A stretch of 57,539 bases of DNA from Limisphaerales bacterium (GCA_014382585.1 JACNJL010000049.1:1-57539); one strand, 5' to 3'; numbered from the stretch's first letter, positions 1 through 9,643 are shown. The notes: generated by a model from the sequence alone, not told the origin. Program-made: numbers and translations.

Positions 1-751
1 CGGCGGTGTTGAATGAGGGAAGGCGTTTGCTCCAGCCATTGGCAATCGTGTCGCGCCCGCCCACGGTGTACAGAAAATATTCGCCAAGGGCTTCTTTGGC
101 GACGCCACCGTTGCGTTCATTTTCGTTGCGGTCGCGGTTTTTTTCGGTGCGGCTGAATAGCTCCTTATAGGCATAGTGATCTTTCGCGGCATCGCGTTTG
201 GGTTGGTTAGCGCCGCCTTGTTGGGCGAGATTGATGATGCTCTCGACAAGTCGAATGACGCCGACGACCAATCGGATTTGTGCTTTCGGATAATCTTCGC
301 CGGAGTTGTTGGTGACGCGGACGTTGCCGGCGAAGGTCATTTGGTTTTCGTTGGCGTTGGCTTCGCAAACGTAATCGGCGCTCCACGTGATGCCGCTGGT
401 GAAGTAACGAATCTCCACTTCCACTTCGCCGGCGACTTCGCTGCGGATGTTCCACTCGAGCGTATTCGTGACCCGCGGAGGAAATCGCACGTCGAGGATG
501 TCAATTTGATCGGCCTTTTGCAGCGGACGAAACTCGACGCTCGTGGGATCAATCAACGTGCCGGCCCAGGAAAACTCCAGCCGGTTGGCGCCTTTCTTGA
601 AGGTGAGCATGCGTGTTTCTTTAACCAGCGTGAGGTCGGCGCTGTTGTAAATAGTCAGCTGCACCGAGTCCCGGCCCGGAAGGCTGGTGACGTTGATGCG
701 GGCGGAAGCCCACGTGGCGGTCATCAATCCCACATAAAGCAAACTACGCAT
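1..751 (-). CDS. DUF4139 domain protein, N-terminal part (cut by window edge)
   Basis: I translated this from the ATG at 751 to the window edge: about 250 codons without a stop. It opens with a short hydrophobic leader (MRSLLYVGLMTATWASA), so it is probably exported. The body is beta-rich, with a stretch on receptor-like 'SGITWSADYVCEANANEN' followed by 'NNSGEDYPKAQIRLVVG', the pattern seen in DUF4139/mucoidy-inhibitor-like proteins. The segment EYFLYTVGGRDTIANG also matches the usual DUF4139 'EYHLYTL' region. It lies 28 bp downstream of the macroglobulin-like gene on the same strand and is probably co-transcribed with it. The C-terminus is outside the window. The family assignment is by recognised pattern, and the biochemical function of DUF4139 proteins is not established. 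Confidence 0.7.
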   Translation of the reverse strand, partial: MRSLLYVGLMTATWASARINVTSLPGRDSVQLTIYNSADLTLVKETRMLTFKKGANRLEFSWAGTLIDPTSVEFRPLQKADQIDILDVRFPPRVTNTLEWNIRSEVAGEVEVEIRYFTSGITWSADYVCEANANENQMTFAGNVRVTNNSGEDYPKAQIRLVVGVIRLVESIINLAQQGGANQPKRDAAKDHYAYKELFSRTEKNRDRNENERNGGVAKEALGEYFLYTVGGRDTIANGWSKRLPSFNTA

Positions 752-779
752 GCCGTGTTGGACGGGGTTTTGTGCCACT

Positions 780-3700
780 TTACTTCACTTGTTGAATTTG
801 GACGCCCCGGTTGCTGCCGCGGCGGAAGGTGTCGTAGCCTTGCCAGTTTCCGCGCTGGATGATGCCGTTTTGGTTTTGCAGATTTTGCTGGTAGTTGAGG
901 CCCTTTGTTTTGGTGGCGGGTTTGGGCCGGGGTTGGCCGCCGGTGGCCCGTGCGTTGCCGAGAGGTTTTTTGCCGCGATAAAAAGCGTAGCGATTTTGGT
1001 CGTCGCGGGCGATGACGGTGGCAGTACCGTTGAGGCCATCGCCGACGAAGATGCCGCGCAGATCGGTTTCGCCATCCTTGAAGATGCTGTCGCTGCTGCC
1101 AATGGCTTTGACGTGCACACCGGCAACGTATTTTTTGGCAACCATATCGCGGACGTTGGCGCGAATGCGACCACTGACGACATCCTCCTGCACTTCGACT
1201 TTCAGTGGCGTGACGAGCACGAGCGCGCTGGTGAAGAGATCGTCACCGCGACAAATAACCAAATACGCGCCGTCTTTTTTTACGGCGAGTTTGGCGGCCT
1301 TTTCTTTGTCGATGTAATCCTTGCCGTCGCCGAGAATCACGGTGGTTTCGAGCAGCGGCGCGATGCCGGCGAGGCTTACCTGGGTGATTTTGGAGAGATT
1401 CTTTTCGCGCAAATAAAGTTTCATCAAATCCACGCGGTACACCTGCAAATAGGCTTCCTTGATGTTGCGATATTTTAGCGTGAGTTCGACCGGCTTGCCG
1501 GGGCGGAAGATGTTGACCTCTTCGAGCTGAATGCGTTTTTCTTCGAAATAATCGATGGCCTGTTTGGCGTCGGGATACTGCGCCTTCACCTTGGCGTACC
1601 ACTCGATCGCCTTGGCGGCGTCGCCTTCGGCGTGGTGGATTTGGCCAATAATATATTCTGCAAAACTCTTGTCCTTGCTTTTGCCGATGGCCACAGGCTC
1701 GGCGGCTTTGAGGGCATTGGCGTGGTTGTGTTTCCAAAAATGACCGAGCGCGATCATATATTGATAGCCGCTGGAGAATTCGCTCTCGGGGAAACGCTCG
1801 GTGAATTGCCCGCAGGTTTTGATGACGAGATCGTATTGCTTCAAATCCAGTAACGCGTTGGCCATTGAAAATGCGGCGTCATCGGCCAATGGGTTTTCCG
1901 GATGCAACGTCATAAAACTCTGCAACAACCGAATCGTCTCGCGCAGCATCGCGATGCGTTCGGGCTTGCGCTCAGCTTGGCGCACCGGTTTGCCGCCGCG
2001 CATAATGGCGACGTTGCGTTCCTGCGCGGCGAGCTGATGCGCGGTGGGCGCTTTGAGATAGAGCGCTTGGCTGATGGAAAAAAACATGCTTCCGGCCTCG
2101 GCGGTATCCGGGTATTCGCGCCAGAGATCTTCCTGATAATCGATGGAGCCGAGAAACTGCCCTTCATCCTCGAGCACGGCGCTGACGTTGACGTCATTGA
2201 TGAAGCTCGCATTGATGGTGGCGCGGAAGACGAGATACGCGCGCTCGAATTCGCCCAAGTCGCGATAGGCGCGGCCGACGATCAGGATTTTATCAAACGG
2301 AATTTCCAGTGACGGATACCGCTCGCGCAGCACCTCGAAGACTTCGATCACTTGCGCGGCGTCGTAGCGGTCTTTGCTCGTGTAAATCCACAGCAACATC
2401 CGGCACACATTCTGTTCGGAGTAGCCGCGGTTTTTCTTTCGCAATGCGGCGAGATGATTCAATGCCTCGGCGTAGTTGCCATCCGCGAAATTCAAACTGC
2501 CGAGCTTGAGGTGCTCCGCGTCGTTGAGCGTGTACACATCGTCGGAAGCTTCACCCGGCGCGAGCACCGTGAGCGTGGCCGCGCTGCCGATGCGCATCCG
2601 GCTGGTGTTCACCGCATCGCGAATCACCGTGGGCAAGGCGCGATATTCGCCGCTCGCGTAGCCGATGAGTTGATAACTAAAATCATTCGCCGTGTGGCCG
2701 GTTGGGAAATACATTGTGATTTTGTTCCCATCAATTTCATGGTGCTTATGACTGCCGCTTATTGAACCGTCCACAAGCATCATCCCGGCCGGCAGATATT
2801 CTTCCACCACTTTGTAGCCGCGAAAATCGCGTGAGGATGAGTAGTGCGTGAGATCCACATTCACGCGCACGCGCTGGCCGATTTCGATGTGCTTCACCTG
2901 CGTGCTGCTGTTTACGCCGATGGATTTGCCGCGATACTCCAGCGGCATATGATAAAACCGACGCGAGCCGACAGCCGGATACGTCCACGATTTGGGGTCC
3001 ACCAGATTTTTGGAAAAGCCGCGCAGCGAAACTGCGTAGGCAAATTCGCCGCGGCCGTTCAGGCGGAAGTCCACCGAATTTTCGCCATCGGCCAATAGTT
3101 CCGTGGGCACCGCAAGCGAGATGCTTTGGCTGTTACCCTTTACTTTGAGCGTTTCAAATTTTTTGCCGTTCACCAAAATTGTCAGCTCATAATCGTCCTC
3201 GGCGAATTTCCCTTTTGCGTAAAATTCAGCCAACGCGGCCACCGCAGTGCCGCGCGCTTTGGCGGCGGCAAAGCCGTATGCGCCCCGACGATTGAGCAGA
3301 TAATCGATGAGCCCCTGAATTTCATTGGCCGCCGGACGCGCCCGCATAAATGCCAGCGCGGCGAGCGCGGTGGTTTCGGTTTCCTCGCTGGTCCACGTGT
3401 TGTTGCGTACGCCGATGCAGTTGAGCAGCGTTTTGTTACCGACCTTGGTTGACGCCAGTTTTTGGGCCAACACATCGAGCAATTCACCGGCAAATTCTTT
3501 GCGATCCAAATTCACAAACGCCAGCGCCGTGTACGCCAGTGCGGGGGCGCTCAGCGTATTCCGCTCGCGGTGAAGCCGATTGGCGTGCGCGAATTCCGCC
3601 GCTTTGTTGACCGATAACGCGTGGAGCAAAACCGCCTTCGCATCGTTATCGCGCGCGCCGAGTCGCGTGAATTGCGTGCGCAAAAAATTCTGTGCCTTGT

Positions 3701-6700
3701 TGATGGTATCCGCATGCACGGGAATGCCTGCATTACGTGCGGCGCACAGGGCCCAGAAGGAAGTGGCCGTGACGCCCCAGTGCGAGCCGGCACCGCGCGC
3801 GCGCCACACCCAGCCACCGTCGCGTTCTTGGCTCACCACCAGTGAACCGGTCAACGTGCGGATGCGATTGCCCAGTCGGTTCAACTCTGTGGGACTGGCC
3901 TTGGCTTTGCGCGCAAATTCCAGCGCGCTCACCGCGGCTAACAAATCGCTGCCTGTAAACCCGCCAATGCGCTGCGGTTCGGTGATCCAATAACGCCGAT
4001 TGCCGCCGCCCTTGGCCCACGGCGTAATGGCGTTGCCGAGCGCCATATCGATCACCGATTGTTTCATACTCGGTCCCACCGTGATGGTCATCCACTGTGA
4101 ACCATCGCGGCGGTTGGCCGGCAGTGCTACCTTTGCCGTGGCATCGCCCTTGGCAACGCCGCCCTGTTGCGCGGTAAACTCTAGCCCCCACGGGCGCACG
4201 GGATACGTGCGTGCCAATGTGTCCGCGTGGTCTTCGCCGCCGGTGGCGGTGAGTTCCAATCGCACTGTGGCGCTCATTGGAATTTTGATGGCTTCGAGTA
4301 GGACTTCCGCACCGTTTTGTTTGGTGACCTTCACCGCGGCCTCGCGCGTGGCCAGCACTTGGTCAAACTTTTCGCCACCCAACAACCGCAGCGTGAGCGT
4401 CACGTCGCCTTCGTAGTCGGTGAGATTATGCACGCGCCCGAGCACGCGCAGCGAGTCACCCTCCTGCAACCGTGCGGGCGCTTTGAGGCTCACGAAAAAA
4501 TCCTGCCGCGTCACCACATTGGCCGTGGCTTGACCGACAAGTGTTTGCACCGTGACCCCGCGCGCGGTGAGCCGCCAATCGCTGGCGCTGCTTGGCAGCG
4601 TGAATTTCACGGTGGCATGGCCTTTGGCATCCGTCACCACCGCCGGCAGCCAATGCCCCGCACCGGCCATCTCGCGTCGGATGACGGGATCTACTGCCTC
4701 GCCGCCCCCATCGCCATCCCCATTTAAATCTCCCAAACGGCCGGCAAAAAAAATGTTGTTTTTTATGCCGTCCGAATTGAATGAGAGACTGTGCCGCCCC
4801 GCGGCAACAGCATTGGGAAATGGAAAGAAGCCGGAAGGATTGTTCCCTTTTTCGCCGCCCTTACCGGCCATCCCGCCTAGACCATTTCCAAATCCGCCGC
4901 TTGCGAAGCCGCCTGCGACGGGGGTGGGCATAGACGCCGGTCCGGAAGATAATTTATTGCCTCCGGTTATTGGCATTGTCGGCTGGGGCCTCTGTTGGCC
5001 TTCCTGTGCTTTTTTTAATGACTCGCCCATTTCGTTGCTGAGCTGCGGGCGACCGAGGGCCAGTTGTTGTTCCTGCAGTCGCTTGGTGGCGATGGTGAGT
5101 TGTCTGCGCTCTTTGTCTTTGCGCTCGAGGCGTGCGGCTTCGTCGAGGAGTTCCTTGAGCACTTTGCGGGTGATGGCAGTGTACTTAAAGCCGTTGGAGC
5201 TGTGGATGTGAAAATCCGATTTGCGTGTGGCATCTTTTTGGAAAAAATCGCGGATGGCCGGCGTGCCGTCGCCGTAGAGCGCGTAGAGCGCCTCATCCAC
5301 CAACGCAAGGCTCAGCTCGCCTACGACGGGTTTGCCGAGTTGATCGGTGACCGTAATTACCACCTCGGCTTCGGCGGCGGGATCGTAGGTTTTTTGTTTG
5401 GGTTTCACCGTCACATTGAGTTGGCGTTCCACGCGGAAGCCGCGCTGGGCCACGCGCAGTTTGCGGTCGTCCATGGCGGTGACGCACGCGGTGAAGTTCG
5501 GGAAGTGCACGTGATCCACATCGAGATCGAGATTGTTGAAGCCTTTTTTCAACGCCACCACGCGATGTTCAATAATGGAATCGCCTTCAAAGGTAAGCAG
5601 CGCCAGGCTGCCCTCGAGGCGCGAGTGCAGCCGCAGCTTGGCGGCGGCGCCGACTTGCAGCGTGTCGGTATCGGCAAAGAAGCGCAGCTTGGTGGCGTCT
5701 TCCTCATCGGAAATGCGCACGATGCCTTCAGCGGTGACGGTCTGTTCAAAGCGATCCTCGCCCGCCACGCGGAGTACATAGGAGCCGCCTTTCTTGAGCG
5801 TGAGCCGCACGGTGCCTTTGCCGGTCTTGGGATCCGTGGTGATGTTGTATTCCTCGATAGTGGTTTCTTCTACGCGTTGTACGATGGCCGGTCGGCTGGG
5901 CAGCGCGTTGAGGATGGGATTGGGCTTGGCAAGTTGGCGTTGCAACACGAGCAGCGTGAGTTCTTTGCCGACCGGTTTGCCGTCGGGCGTTTTGGTGGTG
6001 ACGCTGACATCGAAAGGCTCGCCCGCGAGCATCAGCGGTTGGCTCGGTGCGACGGTGGCGGTAAAGCCTTCGCGTGCCAAAAAAGCGTTGTGGACGGACT
6101 GCACATTTTCGCCATCGATGGAAACGGTGAAGCGCAGCGTCGTGCCGGCTTGGCCGCCGGAGGTGTCGTACTTCACTTTGAGTTCGCCGGTGGCATCGGT
6201 CTTGGCGATGAGATGCCGACCATCGGGGAGGTAGTAGCTGATGGTTTTGTCCGCTACGGGTTGGCCCCAATAATATTCGGCTTTGATGGTGAGTTCCACG
6301 GTTTCGCCCCGGAAATAAACGGAGCGATCGGTCTCGAGTTTGAGGCGGATTTTTTCCAGTTGAAATTTCTGCACGACAAAGGTGCTGGAATAGGCGATGG
6401 CCGGATCTGCTTTTTCGCGTGCGGTGAGGGTGTAGTTGCCAAGCGCGGCGCGGTCATCGAGTCGCAGTTGCGAGTGGAACGTGCCGAACTTGCCGAGCTT
6501 CTGTTCCGTTTCCCAAATCAAACGGCCCGCCGCATCCTTGACGGATACAAGATAGACTTTGCCCTCGGGCGCGGTGTACGCGCCGTCCTTCACATCGCGA
6601 ATGATGCCGCGCAGTTTGATGGCCTCGCCGGGCTGATACGCCGGGCGATCGGTATACAGATACCCCTTCGCCGCGAGGCTGGTGCCAAACTGCAGCCCCG

Positions 6701-7298
6701 TGAGGCCGACGAGATTCGCCGCCACGTGGCCGTCGGCAATCGCAAACGCGCGCAGGTTGCCGTCGGTTTTGAGCTCTTTGTATTTGCCGCGAAACACACC
6801 GTCCTTTTCGGTGGTGCCGGTGGCGAACACTTTTTTGCCGTCGCTGAACAGCACTTTCACATCAGCGGCCGGCTTGCCAGTGCGGCGGTTTTCCACAAAC
6901 ACCAACGCCTCGCTGCGGGAGCTTTTGAGAATGAGGTCGAGGTCGCTGCGGATGACCAGCGTGGTGGCTTCAAAATCATGGTTGCTGACATTAATCAAAC
7001 ACACTCCCGCCTTGCCTTTTTCATTCGCGAAGGGCACGTCAATCGTCTGCTGACTTGGCCGGTAATCGGCGTAGTCGTCGATCTCCACTTCCCACGTTTT
7101 ATCCGGCTCGATGAGCGCGATGTCGAGGTGATCGATATTGCCGATGGCGTGCGTCTTGCGGAAGTACGCTTCGAGGTCGAGGAAGTATTGCTTCACCGTC
7201 ACCTTTTTGATATTGCGCGAACTGAGCTTCACCGTTGCCGCTTCGCTCGTGCGAAACTTGCTCTCAGTTTGCAACACCAACGAAGGCTTGGTCATCAT
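780..7298 (-). CDS. Giant alpha-2-macroglobulin-like protein with MG, TPR and duplicated beta modules (probable 3' part of a split gene)
   Basis: This is a 2172-residue macroglobulin-family protein. Residues 1-650 hold MG/MG2-type domains (for example GYLYTDRPAYQPGEAIKLRG near 220). Residues about 700-740 are a charged helical linker, and about 780-820 are Gly/Asn-rich where family members carry a bait region. An MG7-like segment with WLPAVVTDAKG lies near 883. A helical TED-like domain spans about 1096-1366 but shows no CGEQ thioester motif. TPR-like helices at about 1600-1900 are followed by a second copy of the RNIK beta module at about 1930-2100, and the tail is Asn/Gln-rich. The listed ATG at 7298 has no Shine-Dalgarno sequence and no signal peptide. 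It lies just 3' of a GC tract where the TPR frame upstream ends. I infer that the true product begins in the upstream TPR gene. The likely location is the periplasm or outer surface. Thioester-less family members are thought to act as non-covalent or structural macroglobulins. Confidence 0.85.
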   Translation of the reverse strand: MMTKPSLVLQTESKFRTSEAATVKLSSRNIKKVTVKQYFLDLEAYFRKTHAIGNIDHLDIALIEPDKTWEVEIDDYADYRPSQQTIDVPFANEKGKAGVCLINVSNHDFEATTLVIRSDLDLILKSSRSEALVFVENRRTGKPAADVKVLFSDGKKVFATGTTEKDGVFRGKYKELKTDGNLRAFAIADGHVAANLVGLTGLQFGTSLAAKGYLYTDRPAYQPGEAIKLRGIIRDVKDGAYTAPEGKVYLVSVKDAAGRLIWETEQKLGKFGTFHSQLRLDDRAALGNYTLTAREKADPAIAYSSTFVVQKFQLEKIRLKLETDRSVYFRGETVELTIKAEYYWGQPVADKTISYYLPDGRHLIAKTDATGELKVKYDTSGGQAGTTLRFTVSIDGENVQSVHNAFLAREGFTATVAPSQPLMLAGEPFDVSVTTKTPDGKPVGKELTLLVLQRQLAKPNPILNALPSRPAIVQRVEETTIEEYNITTDPKTGKGTVRLTLKKGGSYVLRVAGEDRFEQTVTAEGIVRISDEEDATKLRFFADTDTLQVGAAAKLRLHSRLEGSLALLTFEGDSIIEHRVVALKKGFNNLDLDVDHVHFPNFTACVTAMDDRKLRVAQRGFRVERQLNVTVKPKQKTYDPAAEAEVVITVTDQLGKPVVGELSLALVDEALYALYGDGTPAIRDFFQKDATRKSDFHIHSSNGFKYTAITRKVLKELLDEAARLERKDKERRQLTIATKRLQEQQLALGRPQLSNEMGESLKKAQEGQQRPQPTMPITGGNKLSSGPASMPTPVAGGFASGGFGNGLGGMAGKGGEKGNNPSGFFPFPNAVAAGRHSLSFNSDGIKNNIFFAGRLGDLNGDGDGGGEAVDPVIRREMAGAGHWLPAVVTDAKGHATVKFTLPSSASDWRLTARGVTVQTLVGQATANVVTRQDFFVSLKAPARLQEGDSLRVLGRVHNLTDYEGDVTLTLRLLGGEKFDQVLATREAAVKVTKQNGAEVLLEAIKIPMSATVRLELTATGGEDHADTLARTYPVRPWGLEFTAQQGGVAKGDATAKVALPANRRDGSQWMTITVGPSMKQSVIDMALGNAITPWAKGGGNRRYWITEPQRIGGFTGSDLLAAVSALEFARKAKASPTELNRLGNRIRTLTGSLVVSQERDGGWVWRARGAGSHWGVTATSFWALCAARNAGIPVHADTINKAQNFLRTQFTRLGARDNDAKAVLLHALSVNKAAEFAHANRLHRERNTLSAPALAYTALAFVNLDRKEFAGELLDVLAQKLASTKVGNKTLLNCIGVRNNTWTSEETETTALAALAFMRARPAANEIQGLIDYLLNRRGAYGFAAAKARGTAVAALAEFYAKGKFAEDDYELTILVNGKKFETLKVKGNSQSISLAVPTELLADGENSVDFRLNGRGEFAYAVSLRGFSKNLVDPKSWTYPAVGSRRFYHMPLEYRGKSIGVNSSTQVKHIEIGQRVRVNVDLTHYSSSRDFRGYKVVEEYLPAGMMLVDGSISGSHKHHEIDGNKITMYFPTGHTANDFSYQLIGYASGEYRALPTVIRDAVNTSRMRIGSAATLTVLAPGEASDDVYTLNDAEHLKLGSLNFADGNYAEALNHLAALRKKNRGYSEQNVCRMLLWIYTSKDRYDAAQVIEVFEVLRERYPSLEIPFDKILIVGRAYRDLGEFERAYLVFRATINASFINDVNVSAVLEDEGQFLGSIDYQEDLWREYPDTAEAGSMFFSISQALYLKAPTAHQLAAQERNVAIMRGGKPVRQAERKPERIAMLRETIRLLQSFMTLHPENPLADDAAFSMANALLDLKQYDLVIKTCGQFTERFPESEFSSGYQYMIALGHFWKHNHANALKAAEPVAIGKSKDKSFAEYIIGQIHHAEGDAAKAIEWYAKVKAQYPDAKQAIDYFEEKRIQLEEVNIFRPGKPVELTLKYRNIKEAYLQVYRVDLMKLYLREKNLSKITQVSLAGIAPLLETTVILGDGKDYIDKEKAAKLAVKKDGAYLVICRGDDLFTSALVLVTPLKVEVQEDVVSGRIRANVRDMVAKKYVAGVHVKAIGSSDSIFKDGETDLRGIFVGDGLNGTATVIARDDQNRYAFYRGKKPLGNARATGGQPRPKPATKTKGLNYQQNLQNQNGIIQRGNWQGYDTFRRGSNRGVQIQQVK

Positions 7299-9006
7299 CG
7301 CTACGCGCGCGCGCGCTGCCGGCTTTGCTGCCCCAGGTGAGCTTGCGGTAGGCCTCCAGCGCGGCGGTGAGGTCGCCCTGTTTTTCCTCGTAAATCAACC
7401 CGATGCGATAGAGCGCTACTGAGCTTTCTTCCGTGCCCGGATATTTGCTCACCAGCCGCTGCCACTCAGCGATCGCTTTGCCGTAGGCCTCCGCCACGGC
7501 CTTGTCCGCGCCGTCGGCTTCTTCCAAATCCACGGCAGTTTGAAACGTGATTTGGCCAAACAGAAACAGAATCCGCGCCGCGCGACTGTCCAACGGATTA
7601 GCCGTCAAAAACGCCTCAAACAATTTACGCGCCTTCGCATATTCCTTTGCCTCCACCGCATCCATCGCCACCTGATATTGGCCGTTGATAATGCCGCGCT
7701 GGCAGTTGGCCCACTGCGGGCCGTCCGGATATTTGTTGATATAACTTTGGAACGTCGCCGAGGCTTCAGTGTATTTCTTTTGGCCAAACCGAATTTGCGC
7801 CACCTGATGCAGCGCTTCTTTTTCCCACGTATCCTGTAGCTTGGCCGGCGTGCCGCCATTGACGGGGATCGTCGCCGTCAACGCATCGCCCGCGGGGAGC
7901 TTGTGATTTTTCTTGGCGATAAAATCATTGTACGCCGCGATCGCATCATCCGAACGCCCCACGCGATGGTAAGCCTGCGCGATCCACCACGCAGCGTACA
8001 CCGCGCGCGGGTCGTCCGTGTGCTGTTTAAGGAAATTGCGCGCCGCCTTGATGCCTGGCTCCAGTTCGTGCGCGGTTGCGTTCGGCATTCGATATGTGTT
8101 GATGATCGACCACCGCGAATCGGCCACCAACTTTGCCTGCGCGTCGTCGGCCTTTTGTGCGGTGATGAGCTTCAGTAAATCCTCCAGATTCACGCGGCCC
8201 TGCGGCAATTGATTCGCCTTCAACTGCGCCTCGGCCAAATGATACCGCGCCGCCAGCGGATGTTTTCCGGCCGCGGCGGGATTTTCTTTTTTCATTCCAC
8301 TCGCCCGCGCTGCGCTGCCCACCGGCCCCATCCAGTCCGGATCGAACTCCACAAGGTATGCGCGGAAATCTGTGATCGCCTGCGTTGGATTATTTGCCTG
8401 TTGAATCGCCCGCGCTTTTTTGAACATCACTGCATCACGCAGGTCGCGTCCGATCTCCATCGCCAGCGCTTTGTTGTATAAATTGTACGCCTTGGCAAAA
8501 TTCGGCGGCGGCGCTTTCAAGTCATCCTTCGCCGGTTTCTTCGCCAGCGCGTCGGCAAAGTGAATGATCACCCCCGCGACATCCTGCTTACGCGCCGCCG
8601 AAAGCAGCCGCGTGGCCTCCGCGTTGTACACCGCCTCGGCGCTCTTGTAATCGCGCTTCTGCACAAACGCGTTGGCCTTGAGGAACCGCCCCTTGTGGAG
8701 CCACACTGATTTTGGATGATGCGCCGCCAACCGCCCCAACGTGCCAATGCAATCGTCGTAAAGTTTCCCGTGATACTGCGCCAACGCCTTCAAATAAACC
8801 GCCTCATCCGCGCGCTTGCCCTTCGCGGCCACGGCCTTATCCAGCGCCGCCACCGCCGCCGGATAATCCTTCGCCCGCAACGCCGCTTGGCCTGCTTGCA
8901 GATTGGGATCCACCTTGGGTGCTTTGGCCGCTTTCGGAGCCGCCCCCGCAGACGCAAACCACGCGGAACAAATGAGAGAGAGGGAAACTAGATGCAATGT
9001 TTTCAT
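7264..9006 (-). CDS. Exported TPR protein (probable 5' part of the macroglobulin gene)
   Basis: The start is the ATG at 9006, giving MKTLHLVSLSLICSAWFASA, a clear Sec signal peptide. The longer frame to 9102 adds unrelated residues before it and was rejected. The rest is about 550 residues of tetratricopeptide-type helical pairs (for example YPAAVAALDKAVAAKG, FPESEF-like spacings, LTAALEAYRKLTWGSKAG). The frame passes through a 13-bp GC tract (7304-7316) and ends 12 codons later, overlapping the macroglobulin frame by 35 bp. One additional GC unit would join the two frames directly. The internal TPR-to-beta-module boundary of the macroglobulin protein has the same arrangement and almost the same spacing, so I infer one original protein of about 2740 residues. 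If the two products are really separate, this one would be a periplasmic TPR scaffold. Confidence 0.8.
   Translation of the reverse strand: MKTLHLVSLSLICSAWFASAGAAPKAAKAPKVDPNLQAGQAALRAKDYPAAVAALDKAVAAKGKRADEAVYLKALAQYHGKLYDDCIGTLGRLAAHHPKSVWLHKGRFLKANAFVQKRDYKSAEAVYNAEATRLLSAARKQDVAGVIIHFADALAKKPAKDDLKAPPPNFAKAYNLYNKALAMEIGRDLRDAVMFKKARAIQQANNPTQAITDFRAYLVEFDPDWMGPVGSAARASGMKKENPAAAGKHPLAARYHLAEAQLKANQLPQGRVNLEDLLKLITAQKADDAQAKLVADSRWSIINTYRMPNATAHELEPGIKAARNFLKQHTDDPRAVYAAWWIAQAYHRVGRSDDAIAAYNDFIAKKNHKLPAGDALTATIPVNGGTPAKLQDTWEKEALHQVAQIRFGQKKYTEASATFQSYINKYPDGPQWANCQRGIINGQYQVAMDAVEAKEYAKARKLFEAFLTANPLDSRAARILFLFGQITFQTAVDLEEADGADKAVAEAYGKAIAEWQRLVSKYPGTEESSVALYRIGLIYEEKQGDLTAALEAYRKLTWGSKAGSARARSDDDQAFVGVAN
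7304..7316. repeat. GC dinucleotide tract at a frame boundary
   Basis: A 13-bp alternating CG tract (6.5 units) sits exactly where the TPR reading frame and the macroglobulin frame would have to be joined. In the coding direction the TPR frame reads through it as Ala-Arg-Ala-Arg and ends 12 codons later. Inserting two bases (one more GC unit) gives a continuous fused frame. The tract is therefore either a slippage site, a real mutation or an assembly error. Confidence 0.85.
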
Positions 9007-9148
9007 AAATTGAATGTGTCTGTGATGGCGTTGATCGGGAACGTCCGTCCACACTCCGCCCGAAACCCGCCCGTGGCAATCATTTGATATCAACGGGCCC
9101 AATGGAAAACCCGTACAAATTGGACGGAATCAAGCCACCAATGCCCCC

Positions 9149-9174
9149 GAGGGTTTCGGAGAAACCGCCCTACC
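9149..9174. repeat. REP-like palindrome, family 1, half element
   Basis: A single palindrome with core GGTTTCGGAGAAACC followed by GCCCTACC. It matches the second half of the 54-bp element at 9644-9697 over 23 bases. It lies at the 3' end of the RAYT gene and supplies that gene's TAG stop (inside GGTAGGG on the minus strand). Confidence 0.85.
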
Positions 9175-9613
9175 CACCGCGGTGAATCCATTTCCAATCC
9201 TCAGGCTGATCACACAGTTTTTTCCGAACCGGATTCATCAAAATGTATGTCGCCTTTGTTTCCAATTCATCGGTATTGCGAAGCCGGTGATCAAAGAAAT
9301 CCCGTTGCCATTTTAGGCCGACCTGTTGAGCAAGGTATCGTTTCCAATTGCCGATGATCTGCTTTATCCCCGTTTCACGCGAAAAAGAAAAAATGCCGTG
9401 CAAATGATCGGGCATCAGCAACAAAAGATGGCAAATCCATTGATGGGATTGCTGATAATGATCGGCCGAGGAGAAAATGATTTTTCCAATCTCGTCGTGG
9501 CATAATTGATTCGTGCCCCGTTGCTGGCAGCAGATGGTGATGAAATACTTTTCGCCATCCGGAACCCACCCGGGAACTTGATGGGGAAGTTGTTTGCGAG
9601 CAGTAAACGACAT
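9170..9613 (-). CDS. REP-associated tyrosine transposase (RAYT, Y1_Tnp family)
   Basis: A protein of about 147 residues of the IS200-like Y1 transposase superfamily. The catalytic HUH motif is seen as MPDHLHGIF, preceded by the strand YFITICCQQRG, and the typical C-terminal segment KATYILMNPVRKKLCDQPEDWKW is present. Chosen start: ATG at 9613 (MSFTARKQ). An alternative TTG at 9634 would add seven residues. RAYTs are single-copy domesticated transposases that cut and move REP palindromes as single-stranded DNA. Here REP-like palindromes flank the gene on both sides (9149-9174 and 9644-9697), and the stop codon lies inside the downstream copy, which is the classic RAYT arrangement. The usual catalytic Tyr should fall in the C-terminal helix, and KATYILMNPVRK contains the candidate. 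Confidence 0.9.
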   Translation of the reverse strand: MSFTARKQLPHQVPGWVPDGEKYFITICCQQRGTNQLCHDEIGKIIFSSADHYQQSHQWICHLLLLMPDHLHGIFSFSRETGIKQIIGNWKRYLAQQVGLKWQRDFFDHRLRNTDELETKATYILMNPVRKKLCDQPEDWKWIHRGG

Positions 9614-9643
9614 TGGCAATTCCCATTCCCGCAAGGCGCCTAA

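Noticed and set aside
5064-7340. Long plus-strand frame (758 codons) antisense to the macroglobulin gene
   Set aside because: It is a GC-rich shadow frame with no domain pattern; the opposite strand has clear macroglobulin domains.
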